Assembly: GCF_040276065.1 (NCBI RefSeq)
Contig: NZ_JBELOI010000003.1
Span: forward strand, 124,001 to 188,000
DNA from: Castellaniella sp040276065
Lineage (GTDB): Bacteria; Pseudomonadota; Gammaproteobacteria; Burkholderiales; Burkholderiaceae_B
Length of the DNA stretch: 64,000 nucleotides
Reading direction: 5' to 3'
This document shows positions 55,223 to 63,070 of the stretch, one piece after another; position 1 is the stretch's first letter, and every line of letters starts with the position of its first letter. The position numbers and the translations under genes were made by a program. Under the pieces are notes generated by a model. The model was not told where the DNA came from. It made no database searches and saw nothing but the letters and a program-made list of their open reading frames with translations.

Positions 55223-55631
55223 GCCCAGCCTCCTGAGAAGGATGGAACTTATAAGAAACGATATCGTTACCATCTTCTTTATATACCGTCTCGACAACCA
55301 CCTCCATATTCATGCCTGGCCGCAGAGAGCCCAGATCGGAGACTGTCAACAAACCAAGAATACAGATACCTTCCGGGAATTCGACTATGCCGACACCATA
55401 AGGTACTTCGCCTTTGTACTCAGGCGGACGCATCAGCACGCTAGTAAAGTTACGTAGCTTGCCGATACTCTCGAGCTGTCTAAATTCCACGTCACTTGAA
55501 GCGCAGGACGGGCAATACTCTACTCTTGGAAATGCAACCACCAGGCACTGCCTACAGTGCGTCACTTGTAATGCTGGCTTCTTGTTAGGCCATGAAAAGA
55601 GCCCTTCCAGGACCGGAACGGCATTGCTCAT
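55215..55631 (-). CDS. DUF35 zinc-ribbon/OB-fold partner of the thiolase
   Basis: The 138-residue protein has an N-terminal rubredoxin-like zinc ribbon (CRQCLVVAFPRVEYCPSC) and a C-terminal OB fold (GTVVE/YGVGIVEFPEGICILG), the DUF35 layout. DUF35 proteins form complexes with SCP2-like thiolases or aldolases and with enoyl-CoA hydratases, and channel acyl-CoA. It overlaps the thiolase start by 8 bp. A ribosome site (GGGAG) supports the start. Confidence 0.9.
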   Translation of the reverse strand: MSNAVPVLEGLFSWPNKKPALQVTHCRQCLVVAFPRVEYCPSCASSDVEFRQLESIGKLRNFTSVLMRPPEYKGEVPYGVGIVEFPEGICILGLLTVSDLGSLRPGMNMEVVVETVYKEDGNDIVSYKFHPSQEAGHA

Positions 55632-55758
55632 CTGAACTCCCTACGATATGGCTTTCATCACAAAGATCCTACATGCGCAAACTACCTGAACATGTCGGGC
55701 GAGAAACGGGGTCCGTCAATCCGAACAAATACAAGGTACGGCTTTACTCGGATGATCC

Positions 55759-56907
55759 CTAAAGCGCACGTGCAATCACTTCCTTCATGATTTCATTCGA
55801 GCCCCCGGCGATACGCATCAACCGCCCATCCGCGAATAACTTGGCAATTGGATATTCCATCATGTAGCCATAGCCGCCGTGCAATTGCAGGCACTCGTCG
55901 GTGACTTCGAACTCCATCTGAGTCGTCCACCACTTTGCCATCGACGCGGTTGAGTTATCCAGAGTACCGGCCATCACGCGGCATATGCAATCAGTCAAGA
56001 ATATCCTGGCGATCTTGGCAAACGTCGCGCACTCAGCCAGTTTGAAGCGAGTATTCTGCTTGGCAAAGAGAGGAGCACCAAAGGCCCTTCGATCCTTGGT
56101 ATATTGCGTCGTGATCTCCACGGCACGCTCCATCACTGCCACCGCCTCAGCGGCGATGATGGTGCGCTCCCAGGGCAGTTGCTCCATCATTTGTGCAAAA
56201 CCGGCTCCCTCGTCTGGTCCCAGAAGATTTCCAACTGGGACCCGAACATCGTCAAAGAACAGTTCACTAGTATCCTGTCCCTTGCGACCCAATTTGTTCA
56301 AGATGCGTCCGCAGCGAAAACCCTTTAGACCCTCAGTCTCGACGATAATCAGCGATATGCCGCGTGCACCAGCTGCCTGATCCGTCTTGGCCGCCAGACA
56401 GATCAGATCCGCCATATAGCCGTTAGAGATAAAAGTCTTGGAGCCGTTGATGATGTATTCGCCCCCATCGCGTACTGCATTCGTCTTGATTGACTGCAAG
56501 TCCGAGCCTGCGCCTGGCTCGGACATGCCGATGGCAGCAATTTTTTTTCCACAAGCCATGGCTGGCAACCAATGCAATTTCTGTTCTTCTGAACCGTACG
56601 ACAAAATATAATGAGCAACAATGTCATGGACGCTCACAGCGAGGCTATTAACCGGAACACGAGCCAGTTCTTCAAGAACGACACATTCATGTGCGAAAGT
56701 AGCTCCGCCACCTCCGTACAGATCCGGGACGTCACTCAGCAACATTCCCATCTCGCCAAGCTTCTCCCAAGCCTCCCGGTCGGGGTATTGCTGCTCTGCC
56801 CAGCGGTCTTCATGCGGAGCTAGTTCTTTCGCAATAAAGCGACGAACATGATCGCGAAATATCACGAGCTCCTCTCTGATGGAGTCATATTTGATGTCTG
56901 TGCTCAT
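55759..56907 (-). CDS. acyl-CoA dehydrogenase, LCAD/IVD type (1)
   Basis: The start at 56907 (MSTDIKYDSIREEL) gives 382 residues. It has the FAD-binding IGMSEPGAGSDLQSIKT and the C-terminal GGSNEIMKEVIAR block. The catalytic base is not in the usual C-terminal EGT position, which is Gly here. A Glu in MEQLPWER (helix G) is present as in long-chain and isovaleryl-CoA dehydrogenases. These act on longer or branched acyl-CoAs, fitting an Atu/Liu-type route. Its electrons go to ETF. Confidence 0.9.
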   Translation of the reverse strand: MSTDIKYDSIREELVIFRDHVRRFIAKELAPHEDRWAEQQYPDREAWEKLGEMGMLLSDVPDLYGGGGATFAHECVVLEELARVPVNSLAVSVHDIVAHYILSYGSEEQKLHWLPAMACGKKIAAIGMSEPGAGSDLQSIKTNAVRDGGEYIINGSKTFISNGYMADLICLAAKTDQAAGARGISLIIVETEGLKGFRCGRILNKLGRKGQDTSELFFDDVRVPVGNLLGPDEGAGFAQMMEQLPWERTIIAAEAVAVMERAVEITTQYTKDRRAFGAPLFAKQNTRFKLAECATFAKIARIFLTDCICRVMAGTLDNSTASMAKWWTTQMEFEVTDECLQLHGGYGYMMEYPIAKLFADGRLMRIAGGSNEIMKEVIARAL

Positions 56908-57039
56908 CGTCATTCCTGAAAAATGCAATACGCACCGTACATGCGCCGCACCACTTGTACCCGCCGTTCACGTGGGATCTTATCGGACTGCCAGCGGACT
57001 CTCTTGTGTGAACTGGCTATACAACGGACCATACGATGC

Positions 57040-58200
57040 TCACACCTCATGTGGATAGGTGCCCATGAATTTCGATAAAATCTGCATCATGATTTCGTCG
57101 GCACCACCACCGATCGATACCAGCCTGCCATCCCTGAATGCGCGGGATACCTTATTTTCAATGGTGTATCCCATCCCTCCCCAGAATTGGAGGCATCCAT
57201 CAGTAACCTCACGAATCAGGCGTCCGGCCTTCAGCTTGGCCATCGTCGCCAGTTCTGTCGCGTTGTCTCCCGCAACCAGAACCTCAACCGCTCTATGAGA
57301 CAAGGAACGCAATGCCTCAACCTCGGTCTTATACTCGGCAAACTTGAATTGCACCCACTGATTATCGAGAATAGGACGACCAAACGCCTTACGTTCTCGC
57401 GTGTACTCGATAGTTTCATCAATTACGTTGGCAATCTGTTTTCCAGCGGTCAATGCGCCAAAAATCCGTTCAACCTGAAATTGCTCCATCTGATGTATGA
57501 AACCCTTACCCTCTTCGCCTATCCGATAACGTTGCGGAACACGCACATCGTCGAAAAATATCTGTGCGGTGTCTGAGCTGTTCATTCCGATTTTTCGGAT
57601 CTTTTTCGCAACATCTACGCCCTTAGTTTTCATCGGCACGACGATCAGGGACTTGTTTCGATGCGCTTTATCGTCGGACGTATTGGCCAGCACTACGCAA
57701 AAATCAGCCTGTGTGCCATTGGTAATCCAGATCTTGCCACCGTTGATGACGTAATCATCGCCATCCTTGCGCGCGATGGTTTTGATAGACGCCACGTCCG
57801 AGCCACTGCCGACTTCTGATATTCCGATACAAGCCACGAGCTCCCCCGCAATAGACGGTGCAAGAAACTCATGGCGGAGATCGTCCGTACCGTACTTTGC
57901 CAACGCTGGAGTGGCCATATCCGTCTGCACGCCGACAGCCATCGGTATTCCGCCACAATGGATATCAGCCATCGCCTCAGCCATGACTGCCGAATATGAA
58001 TAATCCAACCCCATGCCACCAAACTCCACAGGTTTGTTCAAACCAAGAAGCCCGAGATCTCCCATTTTTCGGAAGAGTGTATGCGCTGGGAAGATCTCGT
58101 CTGCCTCCCATTGCTCAACGTAGGGGTTGATTTCTTCATCGATCAGGCGCTTGATCATGCGCTGAATCGCCACGTGCTCAGGCGTGAGCTGAATCATGAG
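57040..58200 (-). CDS. acyl-CoA dehydrogenase, LCAD/IVD type (2)
   Basis: The ATG at 58200 (MIQLTPEHVAIQRM) gives 386 residues. It is a paralogue of the preceding enzyme with IGISEVGSGSDVASIKT for FAD, ERIFGALTAGKQIANVI with a helix-G Glu (QFQVERI) and a C-terminal GGGADEIMMQIL lacking the EGT glutamate. Two such enzymes in one cluster suggest two dehydrogenation rounds, or one entry step on a citronellyl-like substrate. The 192-bp gap before the AtuA gene contains no recognisable gene. Confidence 0.9.
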   Translation of the reverse strand, partial: LMIQLTPEHVAIQRMIKRLIDEEINPYVEQWEADEIFPAHTLFRKMGDLGLLGLNKPVEFGGMGLDYSYSAVMAEAMADIHCGGIPMAVGVQTDMATPALAKYGTDDLRHEFLAPSIAGELVACIGISEVGSGSDVASIKTIARKDGDDYVINGGKIWITNGTQADFCVVLANTSDDKAHRNKSLIVVPMKTKGVDVAKKIRKIGMNSSDTAQIFFDDVRVPQRYRIGEEGKGFIHQMEQFQVERIFGALTAGKQIANVIDETIEYTRERKAFGRPILDNQWVQFKFAEYKTEVEALRSLSHRAVEVLVAGDNATELATMAKLKAGRLIREVTDGCLQFWGGMGYTIENKVSRAFRDGRLVSIGGGADEIMMQILSKFMGTYPHEV

Positions 58201-58392
58201 GGGGGCTCCCTGGATGGGATTCAAAAATAAGGAAAATATCGTTCGCCATCGAGATGCCTGGGCGCCACATAATTTAGTCGCGCCGTTTTTTGAATCCCGA
58301 TCTGTACCGCCGTAGCTTAGATGTGACGTGTTCTTCTATCTTGCGCAAAGCTGCTGCGATCACCGCTACGGCTATCCGATACGTCGTAATGG

Positions 58393-60207
58393 TCAAGCCT
58401 GCCGACTGTCCGGAACCAGACTTCGTGCCAATTCCTCCGGAACCATCACTGTCATGTCCAACAGCATCTGTCCCATGCCCTTTCCAAGCGGATCCATACG
58501 CAAGGACGCAGTGCCGCCGCCATCCAAGGCATCAAAGAGCAGAAAATTGCACGCATAAATGCCGGGCAGCAGAAAGCGCCGGACCTCCCCATTTACCAGA
58601 TGGGAAAAATACAATTTCACAGCCTCGGGGGTCACCTGCCCAAGTATCAGTGGCAGATATTCCGGCTTGCGGGCAATCACACCGATATTCGAGATATTCC
58701 CTTTGTCCCCGCTGCGCGCGTAAGCAAGCCTGACCAGAGGCACAGCGACCGTCCAGCCTTCAGCAGGCGGCGTCTCGAGGATGGGATCCTGCGGCGAGGC
58801 GCGAACCTCGTCGTCCCCGGGTGGAATCATCACGCTCCGATCTTGCCCTCCCATCCGAATTTGTATGGGCACGAGGCCTTTGCTCAAAGTGAATGCAAAC
58901 TGCTTGACCAGCGGAGAGACTGCCGGACGTGCCAGCGAGGGGCCCGTGGTACCCGGAGACCAGGAGGTTCCGGCAGGTGCGATTTCGCGGGAGAAGATGC
59001 CGAGCGCTTCCTTCGATGCATGATGAACCGCCACCCGCATCAAGACCTCACGTGCAGCCCGCGTTCTCGCATGGGGGCCATAGGTGTCCTCCGCCCCTAT
59101 GATCTCGACACGGGAGGCGCTGTAGTCGGCTAACCCCCTCTGCCTGAAGATTTCTCGGGTTCGCTTCAAAATAGACTCACCAGTGCGGCGCGCCTTGCGA
59201 ACTGCGTCAATCCCAAGGATCACCAGACTGCCAGCACAGCGATAGCCGTCACTGTAGGTTGCGGATACTTTGTAGGAAGACGGTGGCGGCAAACCACGCG
59301 CACCACTGACGATCACTCTGTCTTGACCATCCTGCTCGACACGTACATTTCTGAAATCACAGACCACATCCGGCAAAATATAGGCCGACGGATCGCCTAT
59401 CTCGTAAACCACCTGCTCAGCGACAGCCGCGGATAGGATGCGGCCCCCTGTACCCATCGGCTTGGTCACCACGAACAAACCGTCCTCGTGACACTCTACA
59501 ATCGGATAGCCGATGATCGGCCAATCTGGAATGTCCTCCCAATCGGTGTGCAGGCCGCCGGTCGCCTGACACCCACATTCGATGATATGCCCAGCAAGAC
59601 TGCCGCCTGCCAGCTTGTCGTATTCTTGGTCCGACCAGCCGAATTCGTGGATTAATGGCCCGAGCGTCACAGCGCTGTCGACGCAGCGTCCGGTAATGAC
59701 GATGTCGGCGCCCTGCCTCAGGGCCTCCGCAATCGGCAAAGCGCCAAGATAGGCGTTCGCACTCAGAATATCTTGCGGCAGTTCTGCACCGGTAAACATG
59801 TCGTTCTGTCGCGCTCTTCTCAAATCCGGGATGTGGGCGCTGACATCGTCGCCGAGAACTACGGCAATCTTGACCGAAACCCCCAGCTCTTCCGCCAGCC
59901 GGGCCAGCGCATCGGCGCAACCCTCTGGATTGATGCCCCCAGCGTTGCTTACAACCTTGATACCTTGTTTCACGACCTCCACCAGAACACTGCGCATCGT
60001 GTGATCGATAAAATCCGTGGCATAGCCAAGCGAGGAGTCCTTGCGACGCGCCGATACCAAAATCGCCATCGTCAGCTCCGCCAGATAATCGAACACGAGG
60101 TAATCGATTCGGCCGTCACGCACCAGTTGCGGGGCGGCGACCGCGCTGTCGCCCCAAAAGCCAGAGGCACCACCTATGCGAACCACTTTACGTTCTGTAT
60201 CCTGCAT
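58393..60207 (-). CDS. AtuA-family (DUF1446) protein with C-terminal AtuA domain
   Basis: The ATG at 60207 (MQDTERKVVRIGGASGFWG), with a GGGAAGG ribosome site, gives 604 residues. The first 450 or so are the DUF1446/AtuA domain (DYLVFDYLAELTMAIL, VSNAGGINPEGCADAL, ADIVITGRCVDSAVTLGPL, HIIECGCQATGG). The last 110 are the AtuA C-terminal domain (LVRLAYARSGDKGNISNIGV). AtuA is required for acyclic terpene (citronellol/geraniol) use in Pseudomonas, but its reaction is unsettled; action on the carboxylated CoA intermediate has been proposed. It is 10 bp after the hydratase gene. Confidence 0.9.
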   Translation of the reverse strand: MQDTERKVVRIGGASGFWGDSAVAAPQLVRDGRIDYLVFDYLAELTMAILVSARRKDSSLGYATDFIDHTMRSVLVEVVKQGIKVVSNAGGINPEGCADALARLAEELGVSVKIAVVLGDDVSAHIPDLRRARQNDMFTGAELPQDILSANAYLGALPIAEALRQGADIVITGRCVDSAVTLGPLIHEFGWSDQEYDKLAGGSLAGHIIECGCQATGGLHTDWEDIPDWPIIGYPIVECHEDGLFVVTKPMGTGGRILSAAVAEQVVYEIGDPSAYILPDVVCDFRNVRVEQDGQDRVIVSGARGLPPPSSYKVSATYSDGYRCAGSLVILGIDAVRKARRTGESILKRTREIFRQRGLADYSASRVEIIGAEDTYGPHARTRAAREVLMRVAVHHASKEALGIFSREIAPAGTSWSPGTTGPSLARPAVSPLVKQFAFTLSKGLVPIQIRMGGQDRSVMIPPGDDEVRASPQDPILETPPAEGWTVAVPLVRLAYARSGDKGNISNIGVIARKPEYLPLILGQVTPEAVKLYFSHLVNGEVRRFLLPGIYACNFLLFDALDGGGTASLRMDPLGKGMGQMLLDMTVMVPEELARSLVPDSRQA

Positions 60208-60217
60208 TGCCTTCCCT

Positions 60218-60997
60218 TTAACGGCCGGGCCATACGGGCCTGCGTTTCTCGTTGAAAGCAGTAATGCCTTCCTTTGCATCCTCAGTCATCGCCAGCAATC
60301 CGATCTGACCTTCGGCGTAACAGAGTGCCTCGTCGATCGACATGGAACCCATCGCACGCAAGGCGTACTTGCCGCGCCGGATGGCTGTCGGCGATTTGTC
60401 GACGATCCGCTCGACCAGCCATTGGGTCTTCTCGGCAAGTTCCTCCTTCGGTACGGCGTAATTGATGAGACCGCAAGCCAATGCCGCCCGAGCATCAAAG
60501 GGCTCGCCACTGAGGCTCCACTCGCGCACAAGCCGTGATGGCACGAGCTGTTGCAGGAGGCTGAGCACCTGCATCGGGAATACCCCGACTTTCACCTCCG
60601 GCAAACCAAATAGTGCGTCATCGCATGCGACAGCCATATCAGCCATGCACAACAAACCCATCCCGCCAGCCATACAAACACCGTTGATTGAAGCAATCAC
60701 CGGTAAAGTGGCATCTAGACCAGCGCGCAACATGTCTGCATAGTCCAGATTAGGTCGGGCATAGTCAAAAACAAAGGCCCCACCGGGCTGCAGGTCGGCC
60801 CCTGCGCAAAAGGACCGTTCACCTGCTCCCGTCAGAACGATCGCGCGCACGCCTGCATCTGCATGAGCCAGCCGGTACCCCTCGCATACCCCGTCAAGCA
60901 CGGATTGATTGATTGCATTGCGCTTTTCGGGACGATTGAGGATGATCCACAAGACAGCACCGCGCCTCTCGAGTAAAACGTTCTGATCAGCCTGCAT
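60218..60997 (-). CDS. enoyl-CoA hydratase of methylglutaconyl/isohexenylglutaconyl-CoA type
   Basis: The ATG at 60997 (MQADQNVLLERRGAV) with upstream GAGAGG is preferred over a GTG at 61018 and gives 259 residues. The crotonase oxyanion loops are present (ERSFCAGADL; GVCMAGGMGLLCMADMAVA). The usual first catalytic Glu (GGGxE) is replaced (GGMGLL), while the second is kept (FGLPEVKVG). That single-Glu pattern resembles 3-methylglutaconyl-CoA hydratases. It sits between the carboxylase alpha gene and the AtuA gene, so it should hydrate the carboxylated enoyl-CoA. Confidence 0.85.
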   Translation of the reverse strand: MQADQNVLLERRGAVLWIILNRPEKRNAINQSVLDGVCEGYRLAHADAGVRAIVLTGAGERSFCAGADLQPGGAFVFDYARPNLDYADMLRAGLDATLPVIASINGVCMAGGMGLLCMADMAVACDDALFGLPEVKVGVFPMQVLSLLQQLVPSRLVREWSLSGEPFDARAALACGLINYAVPKEELAEKTQWLVERIVDKSPTAIRRGKYALRAMGSMSIDEALCYAEGQIGLLAMTEDAKEGITAFNEKRRPVWPGR

Positions 60998-61014
60998 ACT
61001 TGTCTTGACCTCTC

Positions 61015-63006
61015 TCACGTCGTCTGCATTGCCACGGTCTTATCAGCCGCGACGATTTCGGCTAGCACCCGGCTAGTCGACACCTGATCGTTCGGGTGCA
61101 CATTTAGTGAACTCACTTCGCCCGCAACAGGAGCAACATGAATGTGCTGCATCTTCATCGCTTCGACAGTGATGATCGGGTCACCTGAGTCGACCAGATC
61201 GCCGACCGCCACATGCACCGCCACCACCTTTCCGCCCATCAGTGCCTTGATCTTGCCATCGATTGTTTTGTCTGGAGATTCCGCCGGCGCATAGGTCCGA
61301 TCGATGACATCGAAGGGGATCCCACGGTATTGCATCAATAGCCTGTCGTCGTCACGCATGAAAACCGCATGTTCCACTCGGCCATCGAGCTCGAAGCGAA
61401 CGCCGTGGCACTCAAGCTCCAGGAATTCGACATCGAAACAGTCATCGCTGATCTCTATCTGGAAGCGGCTCAGGCCGACTTCGAGTAGCGTCGCCACATA
61501 TGAATGCTGGTCATATTCAAAATGAAGAGTGATCGGCAATCTGGGGCGGAGCGTGTGGGCCCGAACGCCACCGCTAGTGGAACCGCCAGTTGCATAGAGC
61601 AGCGCCGCGATCAGCGCCCTGGCACGAGTGTCTCGCTGTGCATCCCGTTCGAGCAGGGACTTGGCGTGAGTCGCGACAAAGGCCGTCGAGGCCATTCCGG
61701 CGACAAACTGAGGGTGCGAGAGACATGACGCCAAAAACCCCTGGTTGGTCTTCACACCGAGCGCCACGAGATCATCGATCGCAACCAGCAGCTTGCGGCG
61801 CGCCTCCTCGCGTGTCGCCCCATAAGCAATCAACTTGGCGAGCATGGAGTCATAGTAGGGTGAAATCTCTGCTCCGGATGTGAGGGCGTGCTCCACTCGG
61901 ATACCCGCAGGAACGCGCCACATCGTCATGACGCCGCTCTGCGGCACGAACCCCAGTACCGCATCCTCGGCACACAACCTCACCTCGATGGCGTGCCCAT
62001 GGAAACAAATATCTTTCTGACGCAAGGGCAGCTTCTCACCCCTTGCCACCTCAAGTTGCAGTGCGACCAGATCAAGGCCGGTGATCATCTCAGTTACCGG
62101 ATGCTCCACCTGCAGGCGCGTGTTCATCTCCATGAAGTAGTAGGCGCCGTCATCATCGAGCAGGAACTCGATAGTGCCCACCCCCTCGTATTGAATGGCT
62201 GAGGCAGCAGCGACAGCCGCGGCGCCCATACGCTCACGCAGGCCGGCATCGACAGCAGGCGACGGTGATTCCTCTATCACCTTCTGATGACGGCGTTGGA
62301 CGGAACAGTCGCGTTCGCCCAGATGGATGACATTCCCGTATCGATCGGCAAGGATCTGCACTTCAATGTGACGCGAACTCATGATGGCGCGCTCGAGGAT
62401 GACCTCGGAATTGCCAAATGCACTTTGGGCCTCCGAGCGAGCACCACGCAGTGCATCCATGAATAGCTCGGAATGACTGACCAGACGCATGCCCCGGCCG
62501 CCACCTCCGGCGGTGGCCTTGATCATTAAAGGAAAGCCGACTTGCGCTGCTGCCGCCATCAAGGTGGCATCCCTCTGATCCTCGCCGTCATAACCAGGAA
62601 TGCACGGGACGCCAGCCGCCTGCATCAGGCGTTTTGCAGCCGCCTTGTTGCCCATGGCGCGAATCGCCTCCGGCGAAGGGCCTATGAATACCAGGCCGGC
62701 ATCCCTGCATGCCTCGGAGAACTCGGCATTCTCGGCAAGAAATCCGTAGCCGGGATGCACCGCGTCGGCGCCGCTGCAACGGGCTGCTTCAATAATGGAT
62801 TCGATTCGTAGGTAGGATTCCGCTGGAAGCGGTGCACCGATCACAATGGCCTGATCAGCCTTTGTGGCGTGCAACGCCATTCTGTCAGCATCGGAATAAA
62901 CCGCAACCGTGCGGTATCCCATCGCCTTTGCGGTGCGCATGACGCGTAGCGCGACTTCACCACGGTTGGCGACCAAGATCTTGCTGAAATTCGTCACTTT
63001 GCTCAT
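61015..63006 (-). CDS. acyl-CoA carboxylase alpha subunit (biotin carboxylase + BCCP)
   Basis: The ATG at 63006 (MSKVTNFSKILVANRGEVA) gives 663 residues. The biotin carboxylase half has ANRGEVALRVMRTAKAMG, the ATP-grasp glycine loop KATAGGGGRGMRLV and EMNTRLQVEHPVTEMITG. The C-terminal biotin carrier domain has VEAMKMQHIHV with the biotinyl lysine at about residue 618. This is the MCC/PCC/GCC-type alpha subunit. Its pairing with the beta subunit, AtuA and a methylglutaconyl-type hydratase favours a methylcrotonyl- or geranyl-CoA-type carboxylase. Confidence 0.93.
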   Translation of the reverse strand: MSKVTNFSKILVANRGEVALRVMRTAKAMGYRTVAVYSDADRMALHATKADQAIVIGAPLPAESYLRIESIIEAARCSGADAVHPGYGFLAENAEFSEACRDAGLVFIGPSPEAIRAMGNKAAAKRLMQAAGVPCIPGYDGEDQRDATLMAAAAQVGFPLMIKATAGGGGRGMRLVSHSELFMDALRGARSEAQSAFGNSEVILERAIMSSRHIEVQILADRYGNVIHLGERDCSVQRRHQKVIEESPSPAVDAGLRERMGAAAVAAASAIQYEGVGTIEFLLDDDGAYYFMEMNTRLQVEHPVTEMITGLDLVALQLEVARGEKLPLRQKDICFHGHAIEVRLCAEDAVLGFVPQSGVMTMWRVPAGIRVEHALTSGAEISPYYDSMLAKLIAYGATREEARRKLLVAIDDLVALGVKTNQGFLASCLSHPQFVAGMASTAFVATHAKSLLERDAQRDTRARALIAALLYATGGSTSGGVRAHTLRPRLPITLHFEYDQHSYVATLLEVGLSRFQIEISDDCFDVEFLELECHGVRFELDGRVEHAVFMRDDDRLLMQYRGIPFDVIDRTYAPAESPDKTIDGKIKALMGGKVVAVHVAVGDLVDSGDPIITVEAMKMQHIHVAPVAGEVSSLNVHPNDQVSTSRVLAEIVAADKTVAMQTT

Positions 63007-63070
63007 GAGATATCCTGATTGCACACGCGGTTCATGGATAAGCCTCGCCCCCAGAACGGCTATCTGACGT

